Positions 45,601 through 57,890 of a stretch of DNA of 64,000 nucleotides are shown here, one piece after another. Within the stretch, counting starts at the first letter, position 1. Each line of letters starts with the position of its first letter. The notes below the pieces were generated by a model. That model saw only the letters and a program-made list of their open reading frames with translations. It had not been told where the DNA came from and made no database searches. Origin of the DNA: Trema orientale (lineage: Eukaryota > Streptophyta > Magnoliopsida > Rosales > Cannabaceae); assembly GCA_002914845.1 (NCBI GenBank), contig JXTC01000014.1, positions 534,185-598,184 of the forward strand, in the 5' to 3' direction. A program made the translations under genes and the position numbers.

Positions 45601-48600
45601 AAAAAATATATTATTGCCATACTGGATGCATTTTTTCTTCTCTTTTTAGGAGGTAGTAACTTGTAAGAGAGGTATTTGGATGGGATTCTGAAAGTTGCCT
45701 AGAATATGACAATAATCAGGATGCACTTAGTAATTTACTAATTTCTTTAAACTCGGCCTTCTCCTTCTGGATTATTATGACACTCTTAAGTGCAAATAAC
45801 AACCCCAGCTGAAAAAATGGAAGCTGTATCATGCATAAGTTATGTCCATCTCTGCAGCTATCCAAAACTGGTTCATCTCAAGGATTTTTATCTTAAGCTA
45901 CCTCGTTAACAAACAAGGTTAGCAGAAATCTCCTAAAGAGAACCCTTTTGCAAGGTTGTCAATATATCAGAGGCCACGTTACATCCTTTGATAGAATGCT
46001 ATTTATGCATAGTGGTTTTTCAATTTCACCAACTAGCAGATGTTGAAATCATGTACACTACAGCACTAGGAAACTTGTATCAATGTATTTTTATTCATCT
46101 ATGATTTCTTCCTTCTTTCTGATTTGCATTGCTTGTATACGTTATGGGTTTTGCTATTGAGCTCAAACTAATTCTTTACACAACCCCAGCAAGAAATGGA
46201 AGCATTCTTTATTATTAGAGACCCTTTGTGCAAATCTAAGTAGCCGCATTCTTCCTTATATTTGATCAGAACATTTGATCTGTATCAATTACTGAAAGGT
46301 TATTATGCAATGTGGGCTCTTGTGATCCACTGGTTAGGGGTGGGTTGTACACCTCCACTTCCCGGGTGCTCCAATTCCCACACAGTAGAACTGTACAGCT
46401 CTACAACAGATTGCTCCATCCCACCCCTAAACATATCCACCGCATTGAAACGGCATCTTTGCCACCCATCACAACCCCAATTCTTTCCAAGCTTTAGCCC
46501 ACAGGGAAAAAGCTAAAGCTGCTATGGATTGATAAACGAATGATCAGTATTTTCCACATCGACCCTGCAAATAACACCATGAAGGAAACGAAGGACTTGA
46601 ACAAAGAAACCGAAGCATCGTCGCATAAGATTTGAAGAAAGGATTTGGAAGAGAGAGATCGGCCTCCACACCACACCTTATCAACACAACCAATAGGAAG
46701 TAGAAACTAATTGGTTAAAAATTTAGGTAAGGGAGACCAGCTCACTAGACACTCTTATCACTAAGATCGTGAAGATGATTAAATCCCCCAGCCTGCCAAC
46801 TGAAGAAAACTTATTCAAAACAGCACAGAAGAGATTGAAGCATTCTGACTCGAGTATTACTGGAATAAACTAGGAAAGAAGCGGCAGAGCAAGACTTCCT
46901 TCCAAAAGTACTCACAAGATCTAACTCTGCTCATCACCCACCTCTTACTTAGTAAGGGTTAGAAAAGTTGGTAAGACTAGAGAAATTCACTTGCAAGTTT
47001 TTCTAGAACAGTACCTGACCATTACCTTTGAATTCCAGCCTTTTATCATCCACACCATACTTGTAACCACTCTAACCCAAAGAGCATTGGAATCTATGGA
47101 AACCTTCGAAACCGTTTCCCCCATAGAGCCACATTAAACGACCTCAAATCACCAATCTTAAGCCCTTTTTGATTTTGGGTTGAGAAACGAAAGAGCAAGC
47201 AGCCAAATGATCTTTAGACCCTTCATTCAACTGTACGTGAAGAAAATACCTGATTAGTTTTCCAAAAGAGAGATAAGTCGATGGTTTTGAAAGAGATATC
47301 TAGTAAATAGGGATTCAAGAAAGAATCAATTGAATTAGCATCAGCCTCGGTTACCATCCAGCAGAATCCCCAACTACTTTAAAGGCCAATCCCAACCACA
47401 CGAACACTAGAAGTGAACTGAGAAATACTAGGAGTGAACTAGAGTCAGCCTTGGTTACCATCCAGCAGAATCTCCAACTACTTCAAAGGCCAACCCCAAC
47501 CACACAAACACTAGAAGTGAACTAAGAAACAATGCTGTCCGTGTTAAACCCAACGAAAACGCTCCCAACCACCCATAACCCAACGAAAACGCTCCCAACC
47601 ACCCATACTTACTAGAACGTAATGGAGAAAACCTCACTTCGAAGTCAAGAGTGTTTTTCGTAGGAGGGAGAAATGGAAGGAAGGAGGGGTAGTGGGATTT
47701 ATGGATGGGTTTGGGGTATGGTGATTATTTGGTAGGAAGGATTTTTGGAAAGAGATTAGATAATGGATTTCAAATCCTCAATTTAACTAAAGATTTTTGG
47801 AAAGAGATTAGATAATGGATTTCAAATCCTCAATTTAACTAACTTTAAATATCCTCTAAATTGAGATTTTAAGAAGGAATTTCAAAATTAAGTTATAGAG
47901 TAGTTGTAAAATTAAAAGCTTCTCCTTTTATTTCTCCCTCCTACGAAACAAGAGAGGATTATGATCTTCTCTCCTTTCTCTCGTACCGAACACAATGGAA
48001 GAGTGCTCTCTTCCTCCTTCGTCTCCTTTCCCTAGATCATGTAACTCTCTTTCTATCTTTCTCCCCCCTAACCAAACATAGCCTAAGTTTTGAAGCGCTT
48101 TTCGGTCTCCTTATAAATTTGTGGCTTGGCAATAGTTTGGGTTAGTTAATTTGTAACTACGATCTAACTAGTTTGGGTTAGTTAATTTGTAACTACTATC
48201 TAACTGAGCCCATCTTGATCATATTTTCGCCATCATAAAGACTGCCTTCACTCTAGACTTAACTCCATCAGTTGCTTGCCTTTTTTTCGCAAAATCAGAC
48301 CTATACATGTAGACTACTGCACTTAAGGATGTGGCACTTGTATCTGAGCGGCTTCTTAAACTTTCTTGCTTAGATTGGCAAAACGCTAACTGCTTAGTTG
48401 CATTTCTGAGTTTGAATTAATTGATATTCAAGGCCATTTTGATCTGTAATCAGCATTCTAGATGTCATGTTTTCAGTTGAAGCTTTCTTTCCGTTTTTCT
48501 GTTTTGACATTCATACAATTGGTTAGTGATCGACTCATCTCACAGTTTTACACACAAATTAAAATAAGCAAAGCGTGTGGTTGATTTTAGCCAAGTTGAT

Positions 48601-49088
48601 TGTGTTCAGTAAAACGATAAGCACAATAAAACTATAAAATTCCGTCTTTTTATTTTTCCGCCCCCTTTCCTAAAGTGGATTTGGTGTCTGGTGAAATTAG
48701 ATCGTAGTCTTATGCAAACTGATTGTTCTTCCAATACAGGGTAAGCAGGTCGGTGACGAAGGGACTTCTTATGCATCTTGGATGTGATGTAACAACTGTG
48801 GGCTCAAGTGATGAGTGTATACGTGTTGTTTCTCAGGAGCACAAGGTGGTATTCATGGATGTAAGCATGGATTGTTATGAACTTGCCAGCCACTTACGTG
48901 AAAGATTTGGAAAACGCCATGAAAGACCACTAGTAGTAGCACTTACAGGGAACACAGACAAGGCGACAAAAGAGAACTGCATTAGATTTGGTCTTGATGG
49001 AGTTATTCTTAAACCTGTTTCCGTTGACAAAATGAGGAACGGTCTGGCAGAGCTACTGGAACATCGGGTTCTATTCGAGGCCATGTAA
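42607..49088 (+). CDS. ETR1: ethylene receptor, ETR1 type (subfamily I, with receiver domain)
   Basis: Copper-dependent ethylene receptor, normally an ER-membrane dimer that signals through CTR1. Coding exons: 42607-43512, 44178-44546, 44651-44917, 45012-45139, 45328-45525, 48740-49088. Every intron begins GT and ends AG; they total 2,217 bases, 738 residues. Three N-terminal membrane helices carry Cys4 and Cys6 (dimer bridge), Cys65 and His69 (copper). A GAF domain follows, then a histidine kinase with His353 (NHEMRTP), N-box ([10 protein letters not shown]), G1 (DMGSGIS), F (KLFTKF) and G2 (GSGLGLAI). The C-terminal receiver has the acidic LDDN, Asp663 in FMDV and Lys in LKPV. Start chosen at MDPCNC, the family start; the codon-in-frame GTG at 42589 is not used. 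Odd: the receiver lacks three residues after FMDVSM, where relatives have MPG(V/I)D. The last intron is 3.2 kb. Confidence 0.97.
46334..46430. mobile_element. 97-bp MITE with TTAGGGGTGGG ends
   Basis: TTAGGGGTGGG (46334-46344) and CCCACCCCTAA (46420-46430) are perfect inverted repeats. hAT-like ends. No target duplication confirmed. Confidence 0.55.
46500..47200 (-). pseudogene. LINE reverse transcriptase C-terminal remnant
   Basis: Minus-strand pieces read [20 protein letters not shown], then in another frame [12 protein letters not shown]...[10 protein letters not shown], and further down a [14 protein letters not shown] / FFPSLFQ segment. This is the order of the region after the RT core in plant LINEs (zf-RVT-type tail). 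Several stops and shifts. It lies antisense to the receptor gene. Confidence 0.65.
47350..47610. repeat. two small tandem duplications
   Basis: A segment with GGTTACCATCCAGCAGAATC and CACTAGAAGTGAACT occurs at about 47348-47418 and again at 47452-47522. A 30-bp unit (CCCAACGAAAACGCTCCCAA) is repeated back to back at 47550-47609. Confidence 0.8.
47657..48075. mobile_element. MITE-like element in the intron
   Basis: CGTAGGAGGGAGAAAT (about 47658-47673) has its inverse ATTTCTCCCTCCTACG at 47930-47945. Between them a 53-bp segment (GATTTTTGGAAAGAGATTAG...CTCAATTTAACTAA) is tandemly duplicated (47738-47842). It ends in a CCTAACCAAACATAGCC-type flank common to plant MITEs. Confidence 0.55.
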
Positions 49089-50894
49089 GTGATAGGAAGA
49101 TGACTACATAGTAGAAAAGGTCCCTGGGGAAAGCCAAAACGTAATGAAAGCTTGTTCAAAGCAATTTTTGCAGTCTCTGTACATAGTACATGGCATTGCA
49201 GCAATGCAGAAGATGGAGTGGTGGTGCAAATATTTCGACCCCCAAAGGAAGGTTTTTTCTATACCTTGATGTGCATCTCCTAGAAATTGTTGAGGAAACA
49301 ATAGTTATGAAATTTGCAGCAAGGCACACCTTTGCTAAAAGAAAAATGTTTGGTAATTTGTAAAACTTAAATGGTTTGATTTCGACCATATGATTAATGG
49401 TTGTGAAAATGTCAAAGGAATCTTGGAACTTGCAGTTTTGATCCTTGGTGGGTATACAATGATGTTTTATGCCAAACAGAAATAACAATTTGTCGAAGTA
49501 GCACCAATTTTCTTGCTTCAAAAGGAAATTGGATCAACCAAAACAGTGGGAGAAAACCAGTTGGAGACTGCAACGGGAAACTAGGCGTCAGGAAACCCTT
49601 AGTTTTGTGTAAAAGACGAATATTCACAAATCACCCATGAACAAGAAAATCAGTGTCGTTTTTTCAAACCCACAATGTCATCACTCATTATTTTGGAACT
49701 TATACATGTTCTTTATATCTTCCGTTTTGTCGAGCCCCTTCAAGCAACATCGAACCGTGGAATTCGTTATTTCTTTCTTGTTTTTCATCATCTTTTTATG
49801 TCTAAATGAAATCTGATACTAGGTTCTTCGAAGAACTATTTTAATACCAATATCATCGACGTTAGTTTTTTGCAAGTATCATAGCAATAAAATAGACTTT
49901 CTAGCTATCAGGGGGTATATTTAAATGAAATTCTCCTTATGAGTCACTTGGACAATGGTAGGAGGAAAAAGTAATTGTAACTAAACTAATTATGGAAAAT
50001 GGATATGAAGGAAAACAATCTATATTTGTGTTTGGTACCCCAAATATAGAACTTCTTTTTTCAATTAAGAAAAATTAACAGAGAATGGTTTTATGGTAAC
50101 TTTTTTTTTTTTTCCGGGGAATATAGTAACTTTATTTTGGTTAAATAGAAATGATTTCGTTTGATTTGAACCAGATTTCTCCCCTCCAAAATAATCTTCA
50201 ATCTTGGAATTATGCAACTTGTGGTCTAGTTGATAATTTCAAACACCTAATCCTGTCCATTACCTACCTTGATCTCCCCTACCAAATAACTTATATATCT
50301 CCTCCCTTTTAATTCTTCCTCTTACCAAACTTAGCAAAGAGAGAAAAAGTTGGGTATGTTCATGGGGGTAAAAAAATAAAATAAAATAAAATTAGGATTG
50401 TAATTTGTAATTCACCTTTTCCCATTTTTACTTTTCTGTAGTTTGATTGAGAATTGTTTGGTATTGGTGCTAATGTAGTATAGGACGAAATAGGGAGCGC
50501 AATAAAAGGAGTTACCACAGTGCGAGTAAATCGGTAAATTCCAAACAAAAAGAAAAGAAGTCTACTTTAAATTTAAGGGCAGAGGAAAGACAACTTAACA
50601 TCAACCTTGGCACGACACAAAAATCGAACCAAAGACACTTTTTTTTCAAACTCATTTTTTTTTAATGAAATCCATTAAAAAATAATAATAATAAAACCCG
50701 ATATCTTACTATTCAAGATTAATTGATCTTGAACCACATTCTCAAAGAAGGGCTTATTTTTTAGCGTGATTTGAGAATAGCTTACGCTATATTTCATTTC
50801 AAACAAGAAACTTTTCAATAAATAAATGATTTATCCTTGAAACACCAACACTAGAAACAAAAAAGTCAGCTCATTAGTGTTATTAACGCTTGCT
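49089..50894. other. 3' region of the receptor gene and intergenic DNA
   Basis: 49089 to about 49330 is probably 3' untranslated sequence. 49930-50545 has TTTGGTACCCC/TTTGGTA words and may be a decayed MITE. No ORF recognised. Confidence 0.45.
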
Positions 50895-51870
50895 TATCGA
50901 GATACTACTTGATTGAAACTGAGAAAGAAGGCTCTCTAATTAAACCACTTCGCTGGAAGAATGTTGTATCATCACAAGCAGCAGTGGCTATGAATGTATG
51001 GGATGACCATGTATTGCCAGTCAAAGAAGTACTCAACTAGTGAGTGAGCCTTCTTCCACTTCATCCCGGAAAAGGCGGCGATGAAGAGGGTTCTGAGGGC
51101 CCATCGCCAGGGTATACGGAAGCACTTGCATATTTACGATGCTTGACACACATCATGGCTAGGGGTGGCAATTCGGGTTACGACACGACGACACGACATG
51201 AACACGACACGATTTTTTGCGGGTTAGGGTTGAAGAAAAAGGGTTCGGGTCGGGTTCGGGTCGACCAGCCTGACACGAATAAAAAACGGGTCGGGTTCGG
51301 GTCAACCCGCTTGACACGAACTTGACCCGTTTGACCCGCCAACAAATATATATAATTAAATTATAAAAATATTTTTCATTTAATTTGTTTATGACTCTTA
51401 TTATAGATATATTTAATTTGTACAATGTAAGTGTTTGGGATTATAAATCATTAATTATATTTATAAATTACCCATAATTTATTTATTTTAAAATGAGACA
51501 ATAATAACCTTAGAAAAAGAAAATATAAGTAAAAAAATATGGGTCATAGCGGGTTGGCGGGTCAAAAATGGGTTGACGGGTCAAAATCGGGTTGTGGGTT
51601 GGATGTTATTTACCAAAGCGGGTTATGCGGGTCGGGTTCGGGTCAACCCGTTTTAGGTGCGGGTCGGATTAGTGTTGATAATTTTCTGATACGACGGGTC
51701 ACGGGTCGGGTTCGGGTTGACATAATTTATGTATATATTAGACTTCAACCCGACACGAACCCGACCCGTCGACACGAATTGACACCCCTAATCATGGCCC
51801 AAGAGGAGGGTGAAACAACGTCATATGGTCGTGTTCTAAATGGCGAATTACTGTCATACATATTTTGATC
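50895..51870 (+). pseudogene. unidentified coding-like fragment interrupted by a hAT MITE
   Basis: 50915-51030 reads without stops as ETEKEGSLIKPLRWKNVVSSQAAVAMNVWDDHVLPVKEVLN. After the MITE, 51791-51866 reads AQEEGETTSYGRVLNGELLSYIF in a frame that stops at 51868. Protein-like composition on both sides of the insertion suggests a gene remnant, but I do not recognise the family and the middle part carries stops. Confidence 0.35.
51160..51790. mobile_element. hAT MITE, 631 bp, with 8-bp target duplication
   Basis: Ends TAGGGGTGGCAATTCG and CGAATTGACACCCCTA are inverted repeats. The flanking ATCATGGC (51152-51159 and 51791-51798) is a perfect 8-bp duplication, as for hAT. The body is rich in GGGTCGGGTTCGGGT and ACCCGACACGA words in both orientations around an AT-rich centre. 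Non-coding. Confidence 0.92.
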
Positions 51871-51872
51871 AT

Positions 51873-52790
51873 TGTTGGGGGTATTTTCTCAAACAGTCAC
51901 AGAAACGACACGTGGCACCCAAATAAAGTCCAAAAAACGTGTCATGGTCAACATCCAAAATGACACCAAACTCATTATAGGTCGAGCACTTCAAGGAAGA
52001 CCAAACAGGTTGATCACTTAAAGGGAGAGCAACGCCTTGAAAGTGGCCTGATCAGACTCTAAAAGGATGACCAGGTCTGCAGGATTGGCAGACCATGTAC
52101 TAATCTTGTCTTATAGCCTATAGGGATGAGCCGAACAACTCTTGAGAGATAAATAGCCTGGTTAGAGTACTAAGTAAGCCAAACCCATAGATGAGAAGAC
52201 CAACACCTAGTTGGAGTTTATAACTCGAGCTGACCAGTTGAACAACCATAGTGGGATACCAACAACTACAACCAGAGAAACCAGCGAATCACTAAATACA
52301 ACATGGTTCTGACCAAGTAATAGAATAAAGGACGAGCAAGCTGTAGAGAGGTCGACACGTGGCCCAATCACACGCTCTTATCCATACAAGCGTGTAGGTG
52401 AGATTCCTTTTTATCTTTTCATAGATACGTAGACATTAACCCTAGTATATTAGGGATCACAAAGTCACTATAAATAGTCTTATATTCACCTGAAAGAAGT
52501 AAGCTACCAAAAATCTCCAAAATCTTATTTATCTCTTTGTCTTTTCTCTTCCTACTATTCATTTACTATTTATTGAGAATACTTTATTGAATACATTACT
52601 AACACATATTAAGAATACTTTTACCAGCTCATGGTATCACCCTATGAGCTGGTGAAAAATTCACTTGTAATATTTTTTAAAGTTGTACAGATCCCACCTA
52701 AATCAAATATGTGTTTTGGCTCCTTTTGAGAAAGAACCACTCAAAAATAGGTGGTGCACGTTGGTTCACAGATCAAAATCTACGCCAACA
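51873..52790 (+). mobile_element. solo LTR, 918 bp
   Basis: TGTTGGGGGTATTTTC (51873) to TCTACGCCAACA (52790) forms TG...CA ends with short inverted TGTTGG/CCAACA. TATAAATA lies at 52469-52476. Flanks ATCAT and ATCTT match at 4 of 5 bases. No internal region on either side. Wording of the 3' part (GGTTCACAGATCAAAATC) is that of plant gypsy LTRs. Confidence 0.75.
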
Positions 52791-55700
52791 ATCTTCGCAT
52801 ACATAGTAGCAAAAAAACTTGAACTTTTGATGGAGTCTTAACCTCTCTTAACTTAGATCCCACACTCTCTTATCTTAGGCTCTGATGATTAGGTCTTTTC
52901 CTTTCCATCTCTTTCTAATCATAGGGAGTGTTACTGTTATAACCTCTTTCAACATAAACATCTTCTCTTAAATAGCTAAGAAAATGATGAAGAATATCTT
53001 TTTTTTTAACCCAAAAAAAAAAGAAAAATCGAACACTTACTAGATTTTTCATTTCTCTATATGTATGTAGTCCATATGGTGAATACTTCAAATACCAAAG
53101 ATACATCAAACGAAGGGCACAAGCGATTCATATCTGAGGTTATTCATATGTGCATGTGATCAAGATACACCGAGGCTAAACCTTGAAATATGTGATTTGT
53201 GCATATCATGGGATATTCAATTTGTTGCTTAGTCAACCATCAAGGGACCTGTTACTGTTCTTGCTCATCCACATCAAGGAAAGTATAATGAGCTAAATTA
53301 GCAAAATATGCATTACACATTGTGCCCTTGATTATTTATCATGTGTTGGTTATTTAAAAAAAAAAAAAAAAGAAACAGAAGAGAAGAATCACTATAAAAG
53401 GTCTTGTTGGGCCCTGATAGTGTGATCCCTACTCTCTCTAGTCACCCATATTTATGAACCTATTCATTGTACGTACTCTTTTCATGGTAGATATTGCATG
53501 TGCATAATTCAAGTGGGGTTTCTAAGAAAACCGTGTTCAAGCCTCATGATCACAAGGGACAAGCATTCACATTATCTCCGAAAAGAACATTGTAGCATCA
53601 TCACACAAATGTCATAGCACATTAATACTATTAAACCCTATCACATATATGCATGTAGTCACGTCCACTGCCAGCCCTGCCAGGTTTCTTGCTTGCTCAG
53701 CACGGAAACTGGCGTAGTAATAGTATAGGTCATAAAATGGTAAGGTAACTCCCTTAAAAAAATAAAAAAAGGCAAAAGGAAAAAAAAAGGGGGTAAGGTA
53801 AGTATGTAAAAATATTTTCTATTTTGTGTGTGATGATTTTAAATTTTATTATGCGCTTTTCCAATTGATACATTCCCAATAGATATAATAGTATACAAGT
53901 GCTTAATTAATCAATTTTCAGCAGTTAAAATATTCATTTTGAAATATGCTTCCTTGCCTAGATTCCACCTACTTTTCTTTCTCTACGTATTCACTTTCTA
54001 CAATTTCTTTGAAATAAAATAATAACTTGTATCTAATTCACATATTCTTTGGTCATTCAAGAGTAGATAATGATCATATTATCATCACGATTGCGAGGAT
54101 ATGGGGGGACCAAAATGTGCTGTCCAAGAGAATCCAACCAGTTTAACATTCAAATAGAAGATTTCTTCATCATATTCAAATATATGCACTTCCTACCCGC
54201 GGATGGTAACCAGAGCAATTTTTTTCTTCAAAAGTGGTCAATAATTCTTCTTAAGTGGACCCCATTTTCCTAATGCTTCTAAAGACATCATCAGCATTCT
54301 TGTTTTGGCCTTTAAGGATTCCCTTACAGAAGGAGCCTAAATTTTGAAAAAGATTTTCAATATTGAGGAATCACAGCACTATTTTTTTGTTATTCTTTTG
54401 TTTCACAGCTTAGTACGTGAATTCTATTATATTTTATAATTTTACTAAACGTATATTTTTCGATGGAAGCTAGCATTGAAACGTATATAATGCCATATTT
54501 AATAAAATGATATCAATATATATATATATATTACACATATAGATAACCTATATTTTAAACATACAAAAAAAAAAAAAAAGACAAAAACGCAGTTCTCAAT
54601 CCCTTTCAACTAGTGAATTAGTTGTTGTGCCACAACATATATTATATGCCATAATCCATTCGTATATTGGTCAATAGTTATTATGAGAAAGAGAGAGACT
54701 TGCACCATTATTACGTCCACAATATCTTTTAGTGGAATAAGAAGACGTGTAATGTTATCTAACTACTGTCTTATTACCAGACTCTATTGTGGCAAATGGA
54801 CCTCTAAAGGAATATATATTTTTCACTTTTATCATTTTTAATAGCAGGTTGAAAGAGACATACATATAGAGAGGAACGCTAACTGCGTTTTTTCTTTTTT
54901 TTTTCACTCCCTCAGTTTCATTCTTTAATACGTGAATTTCACTATAATTTGTTACATTATTAAATCTTAAGCTAGATAGTGCCACTTGGCAAGTAGTAAA
55001 ATATGAGTGTAAAAAAAAATGTATTTAGCCTTATATATATATATGTTCCCAATCCAATAGGTAATTTTTTTTACTTATCTATAGTATTTTTTTTAGCTGT
55101 TGGATCATAATCTAATGGCTATCATAATTTAGGTAGTTAGAAAAAAATAAAAATAAATACACATTATTTAATATTTTTCTCTCTGAAACTTTTATCATAA
55201 AATGACGTGCATTATGAATTTTAATTGGGCAAAATAATACCTATGAATAAGTAAAAAAAAAATACCTAAGTGGTAACCATATATATATATTTATTTATTA
55301 ATTTTATGGGGTGATTGTTTTAAGAAATTATAACAAATTGGAAATCTTCGGAGTGTGGCTATGATTTGTTGGTGTATAATTTGGTAACTTTTGTTTTCTT
55401 TTTAAGAAGAATTGGGAAAAAGAAATAAAAGAAACACATATGTGATAATTTATTTTTATTTTGGGTGCTGAGACGAAGTCATCTTCGATTTTCTCTATGA
55501 TGACAGGTCCTTGAATGATTTGTTTGTATATACGATGACTAGTGCACATGAATAATGCTAGAGATACTCACATTTGTAATAAAAATTTTGACCAACACGA
55601 TGTAATGATGATTTTCAGTGATAAAACTTTAAATCGTCTGGTCCTACTTTGAGAAATGAAGTTAAAAATTATGTTACATTGATTGATGCAAATGTTTTGG

Positions 55701-55912
55701 TATAAAAATTGAGTATGTCTAACATTACTCAAATGTGCGAAAAATTCCTCGACTGAGGTACTACTATTATTATGTTCAATATGGTATTATTGTTGTATTG
55801 TAGCTATGATGTGAGCACAAAAATCTATTTAGGTATTTAGTTAATTAAAATGCAAAATTAGTTTTGTTTATGCACCTTATTTTGCTTATTCGGACATAGT
55901 AATGTCATTTAA
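52791..55912. other. AT-rich intergenic DNA
   Basis: No gene, RNA or clear element ends seen. Contains poly-A runs (53355, 54565) and TA tracts (54520, 55035). Short reading frames here have no recognisable domain. Confidence 0.5.
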
Positions 55913-57530
55913 AGGGTTATTATTGAAAAAAAAATCGTAAGTTTTTTAATTTTAGAGGAAAAAACAGAACATTCAGTTTCCAATAATATTTTTTTAAAAA
56001 AAACATAAACATTTTTTTAATTTTGGCAAAAAAAAAAAAAAACATTTTCAATATTTGATTGCATAAAATAAAACTTTTGGATTTTAAAATATAATCAAAT
56101 TAGTCATAAGTCAGCAATTTGTCAAAAATTAAAATGTGAAATAAGCAAAATGATCCATTTGTCCTTAATATACAATGTCATATGCTACTATGCAAGTCTA
56201 CTCTCATTGCCAAAATCCCAATTGGGATGGAAATTAATGATGTCATTTCATATTATTAAAAAAAGGGCATTTTTTTAGTAGAATAAAATAGAAGAAATAG
56301 TCGAAAAGTATAAAATAACTAAAAAATTAAGTCGTTTTTATTCATATTATATGTTCGTGTACCAAATTTTGATCAAATGGTTGTATTCTGCACCTAATTT
56401 AATTAGATTTCAAAATCCCAATATTTTTTTTAATAGAACAAAAATTCAAGATTTTTATTGCTAGAATAAAAAAAAAAAAACCCATTAGATATAGGCTTTT
56501 TATTACCAAAACCCCTCTGAATTCGGAATAATTCAGTACAATTAACCCTCAACTCAATTTTTTAGAGCAAAACCTCCCGGACTCGGAACAATTTAGTAAA
56601 ATTAACCTTGAACTCTATTTTTTAAAGCAAAACCCTCTGAAGTCTCCTAATATTCGTTTTGTTAGAAAAAAAAAAGTTTATGTTAGTTTTTTTTACTGTT
56701 AAGTCCTTATTCTCTTATTTATAGTTTGTAGGTCCTCAATACTATTTTTTTTGTTTCATATTAATCCCTTTTAATATTTTCTATCAAAAATTATTGTCAA
56801 TTAGTATGCCGAAAAGGTACTCATCTCAGTAGTGAGAAAATTAGAAATAAAAGGAAATTAATATCTAAAAAAATTAAAAAAAAAAAGAATAATAATTTTA
56901 TTTTGGTCCAAGCATGCATATCTCTCTTCTATTTTTTAAATAATAATTTTATTTTATTTTTATTTTTATTTTCCTCAATTTTTTATTTTTTAAAATAGTA
57001 ATTTCCCTTTATTTCTAATTTTATTATTTAAAAAAAAAGAATAATAATTTTATTTTGGTCCAAATATGCATTTCTCTCTACTATTTTTTTAAATAATTAT
57101 TTTATTTTATTTTATTTTTTTTCCAATTCTTTTTTTATTTTTTTAAAGAATAATTTCTATTTATTTCCAATTTTATCACTACTGAGATGAGCACCTTTTG
57201 GGCAAGTATTAATTGACAACAATTTTGAATAGAAAATATTGAAAGGGATTAACATGAAACAAAAAAAAATACTGGGGACCTAAAAGCCATAAATAAGAGA
57301 ATAAGGACTTAATAGTAAAAAAAGCTAACATAAATATTTTTTTTCTAACAAAACTAATATTAGGGGACTTCAGGGGGTTTTGCTCTAAAAAATTGAGTTC
57401 AGGGTTAATTTTACTAAATTGTTCCGAGTTCGGTTTTGGTAATAAAAAGCTTTAGATATAATTAGAAACCTAAGATTTTTTGTTTTACTAATTTATTGTT
57501 TATATGTCATAAGTAGGATTTTAGTGTTTG
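55913..57530. mobile_element. older foldback element related to 4533-5274, interrupted
   Basis: The left end GGGTTATTATTGAAAAA and the following 350 bp resemble the left half of 4533-5274. The right part after 57460 (CCTAAGATTTTTTGTTTTACTAA) is a weak inverse of the left end. It is interrupted by the element at 56494-57451. Outer right boundary estimated. Confidence 0.5.
56494..57451. mobile_element. Mutator-type foldback element, 958 bp, with 9-bp target duplication
   Basis: Ends GGCTTTTTATTACCAAAACC and GGTTTTGGTAATAAAAAGCT are inverted repeats, and arms of about 330 bp pair (AGTTTATGTTAG..., GTACTCATCTCAGTAGTGA...). The flanking TTAGATATA at 56485-56493 and 57452-57460 is a perfect 9-bp duplication, the length made by Mutator-like elements. 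The centre has two inverted TTTTATTTTGGTCCAA-containing segments. No transposase. Confidence 0.9.
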
Positions 57531-57890
57531 GTATATTATAGGTTTATTTTTCCATGTGATCTTTAATGACAACAATAAAATTTTAAAAAAAAAGGCAATA
57601 ACAAAGCGCCAACCTGTCCATATAGAAACCGACTTTTAGCAAATTAGATGAATTTTGAGTCTCCAACTTCAGAAAACTATTCAAGAACACTTCTAAGCTC
57701 ATCTACACTATAAAAAGGACTATCTAGGTCAGAAATTGTAATATGGATAAGATAAAATACTTGGATACTAGAAAAAAAGAGAATTGGGAGGATTGAACAA
57801 GCTCTTGGAGTTGGTAATTTTTCTGTGTAGAAGATCATTATTCTAATTGTTGACGGAGGTTTTGTCAACAATGAATATAAGAAATTGCAT
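57531..57890. other. intergenic DNA, nothing recognised
   Basis: A 64-codon minus frame at 57677 lacks a recognisable domain. Confidence 0.45.

Larger units (their letters stand above)
45526..48739 (+). other. 3.2-kb intron before the receiver exon
   Basis: Donor GTTAGT at 45526 and acceptor ACAG at 48736-48739, phase kept. The other introns are about 95-670 bp. This one contains LINE debris, two MITE-like elements and two small tandem duplications. 45650-46330 is unremarkable intron sequence. Confidence 0.9.

Noticed and set aside
47455-47637. Minus frame with a repeated [10 protein letters not shown] peptide
   Set aside because: Produced by the 30-bp tandem duplication in the intron; not a gene.
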